DNA from: Mycobacterium sp. 3519A
GTDB taxonomy: Bacteria > Actinomycetota > Actinomycetes > Mycobacteriales > Mycobacteriaceae
Direction of reading: 5' to 3'
Length of the DNA stretch: 64,000 nucleotides
Assembly (NCBI RefSeq): GCF_900240945.1
Contig: NZ_OESG01000012.1
Span: 124,001-188,000 of the forward strand
Part shown: piece by piece, positions 41,044 to 49,709 of the stretch
Position numbering within the stretch: the first letter of the stretch is position 1
Layout: each line of letters opens with the position of its first letter
The notes under the pieces: model-generated
Databases searched by the model: none
The model's input: only the letters and a program-made list of their open reading frames with translations
Told to the model about the DNA's origin: nothing
Program-made: the position numbers and the translations under genes

Positions 41044-41982
41044 CTATCCCGCCAGCATCGGCTTCAACTTCTCGGCCACCGCGGTGATGTTGCCGGGCTG
41101 ATACCCATTGATGTTGGTGACCGGGCTGAGGATGACACCGTCGACGCCGGCGTCGAGCACCTTTTCCTTGATCTGGTCGGCCACCTGCTCAGGGCCACCG
41201 ACCACCGCCTGCTGCCGGAAGTCCTCCGGAACCTGGTCGGCCGGGAACTTCTCGTCGATGATCGCGATGACCAGAACACTGGTCTCCAGCGTCGCGGGAT
41301 CGCGGTCGATCTCCTCGCAGCGCTGCTTCACCACGGCCACCTTGCGGGCCAGTTCGTCGAAGCCGGCGATGATGTTCAGGTGGTCAAAGTATTTGGCGGC
41401 CAACGGAATTGTCTTCTTCTCGCCGCTGCCGCCGATCATCAGCGGGATGTGATCACGGAACCGAGGATTGGCCATGGCCTCCTTGGCGCGGTAGTACTTG
41501 CCCTCGAAGGTCGGCCGCTCGCCCCGCAGCATCGGCAGGATGATCTGCAGCGCCTCGTCGAGCTTGTTGAAGCGGTCGGTGAAGGTGCCGAACTCGTAGC
41601 CGAGTTGCTCGTGTTCGAGCTCGAACCAACCGGTGCCGATGCCGAGCACGGCGCGGCCCTGGCTCATCACGTCGAGCGTGGTGATCTCCTTGGCCAACAG
41701 CGTCGGATTGCGGTACGTGTTGCCGGTCACGAGGGTGCCGAGCTGCACGTTCTCGGTCACCGCTGCGAGCCCGCCGAGCGCGGTGTACGCCTCGAGCATC
41801 GGGTCGTCCGGGGTGCCGAGGCCGGGCAGCTGATAGAAGTGGTCCATGAGGAAGACCGAGTCGAAGCCCGCCGCATCGGCTTCCTGGGCCTGCGCGATCA
41901 CGGTCGGAAAGATCGCCTCGACGCCGGTGCCGTAACTGAAGTTGGGGATTTGGAGTCCGAGTTTGATTGTCACCGGGCTCAC
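41044..41982 (-). CDS. F420-dependent or flavin LLM-class oxidoreductase (Rv1855c-like)
   Basis: 312 residues of the luciferase-like monooxygenase fold. Visible family stretches are KLGLQIPNFSYGTG, the GFDSVFLMDHFYQLPGLG loop, LGTLVTGNTYRNPTLLAKE and GRAVLGIGTGWFELEHEQ. The TIM barrel is complete. Mycobacterial members usually use F420, but the cofactor cannot be proven here. GTG 41982 gives MSPVTIKLGLQ; an in-frame GTG at 41973 is also possible. It is followed in the leftward direction by non-coding sequence and then ndh. Confidence 0.85.
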   Translation of the reverse strand: MSPVTIKLGLQIPNFSYGTGVEAIFPTVIAQAQEADAAGFDSVFLMDHFYQLPGLGTPDDPMLEAYTALGGLAAVTENVQLGTLVTGNTYRNPTLLAKEITTLDVMSQGRAVLGIGTGWFELEHEQLGYEFGTFTDRFNKLDEALQIILPMLRGERPTFEGKYYRAKEAMANPRFRDHIPLMIGGSGEKKTIPLAAKYFDHLNIIAGFDELARKVAVVKQRCEEIDRDPATLETSVLVIAIIDEKFPADQVPEDFRQQAVVGGPEQVADQIKEKVLDAGVDGVILSPVTNINGYQPGNITAVAEKLKPMLAG

Positions 41983-42041
41983 GTAACCACAACTAAGCGG
42001 GGCGGTCACCCCGTTTAGCTTCCGGCGAACGCGGGAATAAT

Positions 42042-42713
42042 TCAGCCGAAGTTCGTCAGCGCACCATGGCTGACGTGCAGCAACTGCCCGGTGATGTGCC
42101 GGGCGGCGGGCGTGGTCAAAAACAACGCCAACCGGGCGATCTCGGTGGCCACCGGCGCGGGAGTGCGCGACAGACCGTCGTAGCCGGGTTCCGCGTTGCG
42201 GCCCGACGCCACCGCGTTCACCGTGATGCCGCGAGTGCCGAAGTGCACGGCCTGCCCGGCGGTCCAGTCGGCGACCGCGGCCTTCACCGCGGACTCGGCG
42301 CTGCCTTCGCGAGGCTGGTCGGGGATGACGTTGACGATCGAGCCGCCGGACCGCAGATGATCGCCGAGGATCTGCACGGTCAACACCGCCGAAAGAGCGG
42401 TCGAGTCGAGCGCGTTGCGCCACGCCGCGGCCAGGTCGCTCAGCGTGTAGGTGCGCGGATCGCCCGCGTCCCAGCGCGGCGCGGGCACGTTGACGATGGT
42501 GTCCAGGTGGTGCGGGAACTGGCTGCGCGCCTCTTCGAGGCTGGCCGGATCGGTGTTGTCGAACACGATCGCGTCGACGTCGAGTTCCTTGGCGGCGACC
42601 TCGAGATCGTCGCGGCGCGCCCCTGCGATCACGACCCGGTGGCCCGCGTCGCGGAAGCTCTCCGCGACCGTGCGTCCCAGATCGGTATCGCCGCCGGTGA
42701 CGAGCACCTCCAT
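42042..42713 (-). CDS. Short-chain dehydrogenase/reductase-like protein (Rv1856c-like)
   Basis: 223 residues with a Rossmann start MEVLVTGGDTDLGRTVAESF. The later NVIPDQPREGSAESAVKAAV and ARHITGQLLHVSHGAL fit SDR topology, but the Y-x-x-x-K catalytic pair is not evident where expected: the region reads S-A-E-S-A-V-K-A. It may therefore be a divergent or non-catalytic SDR. ATG 42713 was chosen because AGGAGGG lies seven bases upstream; the longer reading start at 42767 lacks a site. Confidence 0.85.
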   Translation of the reverse strand: MEVLVTGGDTDLGRTVAESFRDAGHRVVIAGARRDDLEVAAKELDVDAIVFDNTDPASLEEARSQFPHHLDTIVNVPAPRWDAGDPRTYTLSDLAAAWRNALDSTALSAVLTVQILGDHLRSGGSIVNVIPDQPREGSAESAVKAAVADWTAGQAVHFGTRGITVNAVASGRNAEPGYDGLSRTPAPVATEIARLALFLTTPAARHITGQLLHVSHGALTNFG

Positions 42714-42841
42714 GACAAGGCCCTCCTGCCTTCGTTCAACGCTGAACCCCAGCGAGTTAGGCGTCATGTTACTGGACAGTAGCTAGGGCGTGAAATTCGA
42801 CACGGCAACACTTCCAGGGATCTGCCATAGGGTCGTCATTT

Positions 42842-43621
42842 GTGCTGCCCCGCTGGATTTATCTGCCCGCGGCGATCGGGGCGTGCTTCGTCGTGCTGCC
42901 GCTGATCGCGGTGGCGGTCAAGGTCGATTGGCCGCACTTCTGGACCCTGATCAGCAGCGAGTCGTCGACCACCGCGCTGGTACTGAGCCTCAAGACCGCG
43001 GCGGCGAGCACCGCCCTGTGCCTGCTGTTCGGCGTGCCGATGGCGCTGGTCCTGGCCCGCAGCGACGCCCGCCTGGTCCGCATCGCCAGGCCGCTGATCC
43101 TGTTGCCGCTGGTGCTGCCGCCTGTGGTCGGCGGAATCGCGCTGCTGTACGCGTTCGGCCGGCTCGGCCTGATCGGCGAATACCTCGACGCCGCGGGCAT
43201 CCAGATCGCGTTCACCACGACGGCCGTCGTGCTGGCGCAGACGTTCGTGTCGCTGCCGTTTCTCGTCATCGCCCTCGAGGGCGCCGCCCGCACCGCGGGG
43301 GCCGACTACGAGGTGGTGGCCGCCACGCTCGGCGCGAGGCCGACGACGGTGTGGTGGCGGGTGTCGTTGCCGCTGTTGGCGCCGGGCCTGATCTCCGGTG
43401 CGGTGCTGGCGTTCGCCCGCTCGCTGGGCGAGTTCGGCGCGACGCTCACGTTCGCCGGATCCCGCGAAGGCGTCACCAGGACGCTGCCGCTCGAGATCTA
43501 TCTGCAACGCGAGAGCGACGCCGACGCCGCGGTCGCGCTGTCCCTGCTGCTGGTCGCCGTGGCGGCCGTCGTCGTCCTCGGATTGGGCAGCCGCAGGCTG
43601 CGCAGCGCCAATGGCTGGTGA
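42842..43621 (+). CDS. modB: Molybdate ABC transporter permease
   Basis: 259 residues with about five to six membrane helices. The EAA loop [21 protein letters not shown] near residue 145 is typical of ABC permeases interacting with ModC. The start is GTG at 42842, directly upstream of modC by six bases. In Mtb modA precedes modB, but here only 128 bp lie between the divergent Rv1856c-like start and this gene, and no binding-protein gene is present. Confidence 0.92.
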   Translation: MLPRWIYLPAAIGACFVVLPLIAVAVKVDWPHFWTLISSESSTTALVLSLKTAAASTALCLLFGVPMALVLARSDARLVRIARPLILLPLVLPPVVGGIALLYAFGRLGLIGEYLDAAGIQIAFTTTAVVLAQTFVSLPFLVIALEGAARTAGADYEVVAATLGARPTTVWWRVSLPLLAPGLISGAVLAFARSLGEFGATLTFAGSREGVTRTLPLEIYLQRESDADAAVALSLLLVAVAAVVVLGLGSRRLRSANGW

Positions 43622-43627
43622 CATGCG

Positions 43628-44686
43628 ATGACCGGGGTGCAACTGCGGGCGGTCGTCGACAGTCGCGACATCGACCTCGAATTCGACGTCGCCGCGGGCG
43701 AAGTGCTCGCAGTGCTCGGCCCCAACGGAGCAGGCAAGTCGACGGCCCTGCACGTGATCGCGGGCCTGGTGCGGCCGGATCGTGGTGAAGTGCGCGTCGG
43801 GCAGCGGGTGCTCACCGACACCGCCGCGGGCATTCACGTCGCGACCCACGACCGGCGTGTCGGCCTGCTGCTGCAGGACCCGTTGCTGTTCCCGCATCTG
43901 AGCGTGATCCGCAACGTGGCGTTCGCACCCCGTAGTTCCCGTGCGGCGGCGGCACATTGGCTCGCCGAGGTCGACGCCGCCGAACTCGGCGACCGGCTGC
44001 CGCGGCAGCTGTCGGGCGGCCAGGCGCAGCGGGTGGCGCTGGCCAGGGCGCTTGCCGCGGAGCCCGATGTGCTGCTGCTCGACGAGCCGTTGACCGGCCT
44101 GGACGTCGGCGCCGCCACCGCGATGCGCAAGGTGCTGCGACGCGTGCTCGCCCGCGATGGCCGCTGCGCGCTGATGGTCACCCACGACCTGCTCGACGTG
44201 CTGACGCTGGCCGACCGGGTGCTTGTCATCGACGACGGCCGGGTCGTCGAATCCGGCTCGGCAGCAACGGTTTTGGCCACACCCCGAAGTCGCTTCGGCG
44301 CGCGGTTCGCCGGAGTGAACCTGGTGGGCGGCACCGCGGACGCGGACGGGGTGCTGACCACGCAGTGGGGCAGCATCTGGCACGGCAACCCCGCGCCGGA
44401 CGTGGTGGCAGGCGAGTCGGCTGTGGCGCTGTTCAACCCGGCCGCCGTCGCGATCTACCGGGACAAGCCGCACGGCAGCCCACGCAACACCGTCGAGGTA
44501 ACCGTCGCCGAACTCGACAGCCGCGGCGCGGTGATCCGGGTGCGCGCCGACGAACAGCCCGACGGCGCACCGGGGCTGGCCGCTGACATCACCGCCGAGT
44601 CGGCTGCCGAACTGCGGCTGGTGCCCGGCGATCGCATTTACATGTCGGTGAAGGCCCAGGAGGTCGCGGTCCATCCGAGCGCGTAA
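43628..44686 (+). CDS. modC: Molybdate ABC transporter ATPase
   Basis: 352 residues. Walker A GPNGAGKST near residue 35, signature LSGGQAQRVALARAL near residue 130, Walker B VLLLDEPLTGLDVG, and a C-terminal TOBE (molybdate-binding) region from about residue 285. It drives oxyanion import with ModB. The binding protein ModA is not adjacent and must come from elsewhere, if this is still a molybdate system. Two hairpins follow the stop. Confidence 0.93.
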   Translation: MTGVQLRAVVDSRDIDLEFDVAAGEVLAVLGPNGAGKSTALHVIAGLVRPDRGEVRVGQRVLTDTAAGIHVATHDRRVGLLLQDPLLFPHLSVIRNVAFAPRSSRAAAAHWLAEVDAAELGDRLPRQLSGGQAQRVALARALAAEPDVLLLDEPLTGLDVGAATAMRKVLRRVLARDGRCALMVTHDLLDVLTLADRVLVIDDGRVVESGSAATVLATPRSRFGARFAGVNLVGGTADADGVLTTQWGSIWHGNPAPDVVAGESAVALFNPAAVAIYRDKPHGSPRNTVEVTVAELDSRGAVIRVRADEQPDGAPGLAADITAESAAELRLVPGDRIYMSVKAQEVAVHPSA

Positions 44687-44703
44687 CGACGCCGTCCTGT
44701 AGC

Positions 44704-44776
44704 CCGATTCAAAGGTTGCGAATCGGCCACAAATCCGGGGATGCACATAGTTTCGATCGCCCGCGCGACGCGCGGG
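44704..44776 (+). terminator. Two consecutive hairpins after modC
   Basis: CCGATTC (44704-44710) pairs with GAATCGG (44720-44726), and CCCGCGC (44760-44766) pairs with GCGCGGG (44770-44776). They lie 18 and 74 bp after the modC stop. No U-tract follows, so they may be mycobacterial-type terminators. The 3' part of this 222-bp gap presumably also holds the apa promoter. Confidence 0.45.
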
Positions 44777-44908
44777 GGCGTCGTCGTGCCAGCAATCTCG
44801 CTAAAAAGGCTCTGTCAGTAACTATTTGATATACAGCAATCTTTCAGCTGAACACTTTTTGAGCAACACGCACTTGCGTCACGGCCGTAACACGGTAGTT
44901 TCTTCCAC

Positions 44909-45957
44909 ATGCTTCAGCCGGAACACCGCAAGGGCCTCCCCAAGACACTGGCGATCGCGGCGCTCACCGGCGCCTCGGTGGTGGTGCTGACACTGCCTTC
45001 GGTGGCGAGTGCCGACCCGACACCGCCACCACCGCCGCCCCCTCCTGCGGGCAATACGTTCCTACACGGACCGCCGCCGCCCGGTGCCCCCGCGCCGCCG
45101 CACCCGCCCGCGGATCCCCACGCGCCGCCACCCCTGCCACCGCGCCGCCGCCACCGCCCGCGGATCCCACCGCGCCGCCGCCACCGCCCGCGGACCCGAA
45201 CGCGCCGCCGCCACCGCCCGCGGATCCGAACGCGCCTCCGCCGCCTGCGCCCGCGCCGCCGTCGGAGCCGGGTCGGGTGGACAACGCCGCGGGCGGATTC
45301 AGCTACGTCGTGCCCGCGGGCTGGAAGGTGGCCGACGCCACCCAGTTGTCCTACGGGCAGGCACTGCTGAACAAGATCCCGGCCGAGGCCACCGGGCCCA
45401 ACGGTCAACCCGCACAGCCGCCGAGCGACACCAGCGTGCTGCTGGGCAGGCTCGACCTGAAGTTGTTCGCAGGCGCGGAGACTGACAACACCAAGGCGGC
45501 GCAGCGGCTTGCGTCCGATATGGGTGAGTTCTTCATGCCGTTCCCCGGTACGCGCGTCAATCAGCAGACCGTGCCGCTGAACGCGGGCGGTATGGAGGGC
45601 GTCGCGTCGTACTACGAGGTGAAGTTCACCGACACGAACAAGCCCACCGGTCAGATCTGGGCCGGGGTCGTCGGCTCGCCGACCGCGCCCGGCACGCCGC
45701 GCGGCCAGCGTGCGCCCGAGCGGTGGTTCGTCGTGTGGCTCGGCACCGCGAACAACCCGGTGCCCAAGGACGAGGCCGTCACGTTGGCGCAGTCGATCCG
45801 GCCGTACACGCCGCCGGCTCCGCCGCCGCCGGACCCGAATGCTCCGCCGCCACCCGCGGGCGGAGTGACCGCGCCAGCGCCGGGGCAGAACCCGAATGTG
45901 GGCGTGCCGGTTCCGGTCGACCCGAACAGCGCGCCGGGGATGTTGCCGCCGGCCTGA
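44909..45957 (+). pseudogene. apa: apa, alanine/proline-rich secreted glycoprotein, frameshifted
   Basis: The first frame (ATG 44909) encodes a signal peptide of about 39 residues ending VASADPTPP and a proline-rich start. The second frame, one base off, encodes the rest: [11 protein letters not shown] repeats, then the Apa fibronectin-attachment domain ([20 protein letters not shown]) ending at 45957 with a P-rich tail. The switch maps to about 45131-45134, a run of four C; five C would restore one frame through PPPPATAPP. Thus it is either a real null allele, a slippage-prone site, or a sequencing error. The remainder is intact. Apa is a mannosylated secreted adhesin in Mtb (Rv1860). Confidence 0.85.
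45142..45231 (+). repeat. Three 30-bp tandem repeats inside apa
   Basis: Three consecutive 30-bp units start at 45142, 45172 and 45202, each encoding [11 protein letters not shown]. Differences are confined to the D-P-T/N codons. Slippage in this region could change repeat number. Confidence 0.8.
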
Positions 45958-45977
45958 CGGCTAGTGGAGTCGGCCCG

Positions 45978-46232
45978 TTACGGGCCGACCCACGGCGGTT
46001 GGCCGTTCAGATTGTTGGCGTCGACGATGAAGCAGGGCAGACTCCCGCCGAATCCCAGGACGCCGACGGTCTGGCAGCGCTGGAACTTGCCGTCGGGCGC
46101 GATGGGTCCGTCACAGATCTCACCGCCGCCCCATGGCGTCCAACCGCTTTGGCACCCGGCGTTCGCCGGCGCCGCTAAGCCGATGCCGCTTGCTACCAGT
46201 CCGCTGACCGCCAGTGCGACAAGTGCTTTCAT
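45978..46232 (-). CDS. Small secreted CDGP-domain protein
   Basis: 84 residues. The N-terminus is a signal peptide (MKALVALAVSGLVASGIGLA, then APANA as a cleavage motif), leaving a mature peptide of about 59 residues with four cysteines and the motif EICDGPIAPDGKFQRC. I recall small exported mycobacterial proteins with a CDGP motif of unknown function; the cysteines suggest disulfides after export. It is convergent with apa across 20 bp. A 170-bp non-coding stretch lies upstream before the divergent Rv1861-like gene. Confidence 0.82.
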   Translation of the reverse strand: MKALVALAVSGLVASGIGLAAPANAGCQSGWTPWGGGEICDGPIAPDGKFQRCQTVGVLGFGGSLPCFIVDANNLNGQPPWVGP

Positions 46233-46402
46233 TCTTCACCCCTTATTCCGCTGTACCGGTGCGCACACCGGAACCGACGTCCCCGACCCGTTATATCCAG
46301 GTTATGCCGTCGTGACCAGTTAGGAATCAGGATTTTCCCGCGGTTTCGGCTGGCGGCCGTTAACCTGCGAAAACCAGGTCATTGACTGGCAGGAGAGCTG
46401 CG

Positions 46403-46705
46403 ATGGACGTGTTTGCGGCAACCGAATTCCTCGCCCGTTCCACCACGCTGACGAGTGTCGGGTGGATCGGCTACATCATCATCGGCGCGATCGCCGGTTG
46501 GATCGCCGGAAAAATCGTCAAAGGCAGCGGTTCCGGCATCATCATGAACATCATCATCGGCATCGTCGGTGCCTTGATCGGCGGGTTTCTGCTGAGCTTC
46601 TTCCTCGACACCGCCGAAGGCGGTTGGTGGTTCACCTTGTTCACCGCCATCCTCGGCTCGGTAATCCTGCTGTGGATCGTCGGCAAGGTCCAGCGAAAGT
46701 CGTAG
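46403..46705 (+). CDS. GlsB/YeaQ/YmgE-family small membrane protein (Rv1861-like)
   Basis: 100 residues with three hydrophobic helices and the family motif [19 protein letters not shown] near residue 28. The family was named transglycosylase-associated protein, but no enzyme activity is known, and it is stress-linked in other bacteria. ATG 46403 is preceded by AGGAG (46391-46395). It lies 38 bp before adhA. Confidence 0.88.
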   Translation: MDVFAATEFLARSTTLTSVGWIGYIIIGAIAGWIAGKIVKGSGSGIIMNIIIGIVGALIGGFLLSFFLDTAEGGWWFTLFTAILGSVILLWIVGKVQRKS

Positions 46706-46743
46706 CGGGCGCGCAACACTCGACGGGCGCGCACCATAGGGAT

Positions 46744-47760
46744 ATGTCCGCCCCAACCATGAGCGCGTGGCGGGTTCGCCGCCCGGGCCCGATGACCACC
46801 CGTCCACTGGACCGCGTCACCGTCGAGGTGCCCCGACCGGGTCCCGGTGAACTCCTCGTCGCGGTGCACGCGTGCGGCGTCTGCCGTACCGACCTGCACG
46901 TCGCCGAGGGCGACCTGCCGGTGCACCGGCCAAACGTGATCCCCGGCCACGAAGTGGTCGGGGAGGTCGCCGCGGTGGGCCCGGATGCCGGCGACGAGTT
47001 CACCGTCGGCGACCGTGTCGGCATCGCATGGCTGCGGCACACCTGCGGGCAGTGCAAATTCTGCCTCCGCGGCCAGGAGAACCTCTGCGCCCAATCCCGC
47101 TACACCGGCTGGGATGCCGACGGCGGATATGCTGAATTCGCTACTGTGCCAGCCGCTTTCGCGCACCATCTGCCGTCGGGCTACTCCGACTCCGAGCTGG
47201 CCCCGCTGCTCTGCGCGGGCATCATCGGCTACCGCTCACTGCTGCGGGCGGACCTGCCTGCAGGCGGCAGGCTCGGCATCTACGGGTTCGGCGGAAGCGC
47301 CCATCTGACAGCGCAAGTCGCGATCGCGCAGGGCGCGGAGGTGCACGTGATGACCCGCGGGGAACGGGCTCGTGAGCTCGCGCTGTCGCTGGGCGCGGCG
47401 TCGGCACAGGGCGCCGATGAGCGGCCGCCCGTGCCGTTGGACGCGGCGATTCTGTTCGCGCCGGTCGGCGACCTGGTGCTGCCCGCGCTCGAGGCACTCG
47501 ATCGGGGCGGCACGCTCGCGATCGCAGGTATCTATCTGACCGACATCCCTGCGCTGAACTACGACCGGCACCTGTTCCAGGAACGCCAGGTGCGGTCGGT
47601 CACCTCGAACACCAGAAGCGACGCGCGTGAGTTCCTTGCCTTCGCGGACCGTCACCACATCGAGGTGACCAGCCCGGAATATCCACTCGCACAGGCCGAT
47701 GACGCGCTGTCGGATCTCAGCGAGGGCCGCATCGCAGGCGCGGCGGTGCTGCTGGTCTAA
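46744..47760 (+). CDS. adhA: Zinc-dependent alcohol dehydrogenase AdhA
   Basis: 338 residues of the MDR fold. Catalytic zinc ligands are the cysteine in HACGVCRTD and the histidine/glutamate in IPGHEVVG; structural zinc cysteines are in [15 protein letters not shown]. The Rossmann segment is [15 protein letters not shown]. It probably interconverts primary alcohols and aldehydes; the coenzyme preference is not shown. ATG 46744 is used; ATG 46759 is a possible alternative. Its TAA overlaps the next convergent stop by 4 bp. Confidence 0.92.
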   Translation: MSAPTMSAWRVRRPGPMTTRPLDRVTVEVPRPGPGELLVAVHACGVCRTDLHVAEGDLPVHRPNVIPGHEVVGEVAAVGPDAGDEFTVGDRVGIAWLRHTCGQCKFCLRGQENLCAQSRYTGWDADGGYAEFATVPAAFAHHLPSGYSDSELAPLLCAGIIGYRSLLRADLPAGGRLGIYGFGGSAHLTAQVAIAQGAEVHVMTRGERARELALSLGAASAQGADERPPVPLDAAILFAPVGDLVLPALEALDRGGTLAIAGIYLTDIPALNYDRHLFQERQVRSVTSNTRSDAREFLAFADRHHIEVTSPEYPLAQADDALSDLSEGRIAGAAVLLV

Positions 47761-48242
47761 AGCGCCGCCAGCGCAGCGCCGAGCCTGCCTGCCAGGTCGC
47801 CCTTGCCGTACCAGTAGAACGGGCCGCTGCCGTCCGAGAGCACCCGGCGCAGCCGCGCCATCCCGCGTGCGCTCACCGGCCTGGGAGAGTGCAGGCGCAG
47901 CGTGATCCTGTCGATCAACTCCTCGGAGGCCGAAATGTTCCTGGAATGCAACGGAATTCGCGACGAGAACACCGCACCGGAGCGGGCGTCGTTGACCGCC
48001 TGCCGCAGCGACCGGGCGATCGCCTCGCGTTCCTGCCGCGACGTCAACCGTGCCTGGTGAGCCGCCAGCGCGCTGCCTGCGACCGGGTTGACTCCAACGG
48101 CAAGCTGATGGTCGAACGTGTCGGCGCGCAACCGCGCGGTCACCCGGGCCACAAGTGACGGCCGCGGCGCCGGCGTCCACCGCAGGGCGTCGCTCGCGGC
48201 GGACAGGATATCCGGCGAAATCCTGTTGTTCGACATTGTCAT
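47757..48242 (-). CDS. Hypothetical protein
   Basis: 161 residues, unrecognised. It is basic and arginine-rich, with no signal peptide or clear membrane helix. Notable stretches are [20 protein letters not shown] and [18 protein letters not shown], which may form a compact domain. Starts at 48242 or two codons later are possible. Its stop is interleaved with adhA's over 4 bp; it diverges from the CGNR regulator across 113 bp holding repeated motifs, so the two might be co-regulated. Confidence 0.65.
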   Translation of the reverse strand: MTMSNNRISPDILSAASDALRWTPAPRPSLVARVTARLRADTFDHQLAVGVNPVAGSALAAHQARLTSRQEREAIARSLRQAVNDARSGAVFSSRIPLHSRNISASEELIDRITLRLHSPRPVSARGMARLRRVLSDGSGPFYWYGKGDLAGRLGAALAAL

Positions 48243-48295
48243 CTACCTCTAACCATTCCGTACCGGCTGAAACCTCGTGACTACTAAACAGGCTA

Positions 48296-48337
48296 TACCG
48301 GTCATGCGTAACCAGTCAAATTGATTTACCGGTCATG
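48296..48337. promoter_or_regulatory. Direct repeat TACCGGTCATG upstream of the CGNR gene
   Basis: The 11-mer TACCGGTCATG is found at 48296-48306 and again at 48327-48337, 31 bp apart, close to three helical turns. A related TACCGGCTGA lies at 48261. They sit between two divergent genes, in the position of an operator. Which protein binds is unknown. Confidence 0.5.
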
Positions 48338-48355
48338 GCCGCGTAGGCTCGCGTC

Positions 48356-48940
48356 ATGACTCCTGAGCCCACGCAATGGCTCGGCGACGACGAGACGAAA
48401 CCCGCGCCAGGTCCGCTGCGGCTGGTCCAGGCGCTGGTCAACACGGTCGAACTGCCGGACGGAGCGGACCGGCTCGCCGATGCCGCCGACGCCCGACCGT
48501 GGTTGATCGACAACCGCCTACTTACTCCCAACGCCGACCTCGCCCCGATCGATCTCGAACGTCTCCGTTCGGTCCGCGAGGCGCTGCGTGCCATGTTGAT
48601 CCACAACGCCGGCGGGCCGCCACCGAATAACTCGGCGCTGGCCGTGCTGCGGTCGGTCGCCGAACAGGGCAGGGCCCGAGTCGATCTCGGTGACGACGGC
48701 CACATCCGGCTCGCCGCGCCCGGCGATTCAACCAACGATCGACTGGTCGACCTGCTGCTGGTCATCCGCGACGCCCAGCGCGACGGGACCTGGGCCCGGC
48801 TCAAGGCGTGCGCGAACGACGAATGCCAATGGGCGTTCTACGACAGGGCCCGCAACCACGGCGGCACCTGGTGCGACATGGCCGCGTGCGGCAACAAATT
48901 GAAGAACCGCGCGTTCCGCGCGAGAAGCAGGGCTCGCTAG
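48356..48940 (+). CDS. CGNR zinc-finger transcription regulator (ABATE domain)
   Basis: 194 residues. An N-terminal ABATE-like ligand domain (LVQALVNTVELPDGADRLAD) is followed by a C-terminal zinc finger at about residues 150-190: CANDECQWAFYDRARN and then WCDMAACGNKLKNRAFRAR. The four cysteines are retained, while the name-giving CGNR reads CGNK. The family is thought to regulate stress genes. Direct repeats upstream may be its operator. Its stop overlaps the convergent CPBP gene's stop by 4 bp. Confidence 0.88.
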   Translation: MTPEPTQWLGDDETKPAPGPLRLVQALVNTVELPDGADRLADAADARPWLIDNRLLTPNADLAPIDLERLRSVREALRAMLIHNAGGPPPNNSALAVLRSVAEQGRARVDLGDDGHIRLAAPGDSTNDRLVDLLLVIRDAQRDGTWARLKACANDECQWAFYDRARNHGGTWCDMAACGNKLKNRAFRARSRAR

Positions 48941-49698
48941 CGCGACAGGTGCCAGACCAGCGCCGCGGCCAGCGCACCCAGTCCGTTCAGCGACCAGTGC
49001 AGCGCGATCGGCGCGATCAGGCTGCCGCTGCGCTTACGCAGCCAGGTGAACACGAAACCTGCGACGGCCGTCGCCGCCACCGCCAGCACCACACCGGCGA
49101 CGGTGCCGAGCAGGCCGCCGCCGAACAAACGGGTGAAGCCGACGTTGCTGCTGGTCAACCCCAGCGAGGTGGCGATATGCCACAACCCGAACAGCAGCGA
49201 ACCCGCTGCCGCGACTCCGCGGAAACCCCACGCCCGGTTCAGCGCGCCGTGCAGCACGCCGCGAAACGCCAACTCCTCGGGAATGACGGTCTGCAGCGGG
49301 ATGATGAGCATCGAGGCGATCAGCGCGCCGGACACCGTTGCGTAGTTGTTGTTCAAGAACATCGGCCGCGTCCAGGGCAGCAGCATGCCGATCGCGATCA
49401 CCGTCAGCACCACCACAACGGCGGCCACCGCGTAGCCTGCGCCGGCCTTCCAGTGCTCGCGGCTCAATCCCAGTTCGGCCCAGCCGAGGCCGCGCGAGCG
49501 GACCAGGATCACCAAGCCGACCGCCGCGGCGGGCACGGTCGCGATGCTGGCCCACGGGGTGGTGAAGTGCGCGATCAGATTCGTCAAGACCAACACCACC
49601 ACGACCACCCCGATGTCGACGTAGGTGCGGAAGTGGTGCAGCGCCGCCAGTTGCCCCACCACGGGGTGGGGAGTGGGTGCGAGGACCTGGCCAGACAT
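48937..49698 (-). CDS. CPBP-family intramembrane metalloprotease
   Basis: 253 residues with about seven or eight membrane helices. The CPBP (Abi/CAAX) motif 1 is PEELAFRGVLHGALNR (E-E-x-x-x-R) near residue 141; motif 2 has FGLWHIATSLG and motif 3 HWSLNGLG. The family includes CAAX-processing proteases and bacteriocin-immunity proteins, so substrates could be peptides, but none is nearby. ATG 49698 gives this length; an extended in-frame start at 50013 overlaps the phosphoketolase gene and is rejected. It lies 11 bp downstream of phosphoketolase. Confidence 0.88.
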   Translation of the reverse strand: MSGQVLAPTPHPVVGQLAALHHFRTYVDIGVVVVVLVLTNLIAHFTTPWASIATVPAAAVGLVILVRSRGLGWAELGLSREHWKAGAGYAVAAVVVVLTVIAIGMLLPWTRPMFLNNNYATVSGALIASMLIIPLQTVIPEELAFRGVLHGALNRAWGFRGVAAAGSLLFGLWHIATSLGLTSSNVGFTRLFGGGLLGTVAGVVLAVAATAVAGFVFTWLRKRSGSLIAPIALHWSLNGLGALAAALVWHLSR

Positions 49699-49709
49699 TG
49701 CGAGCCAGT

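Noticed and set aside
42768..42841. Remnant of modA
   Set aside because: The only + strand start here (42790) runs out of frame into modB and shows no binding-protein sequence.
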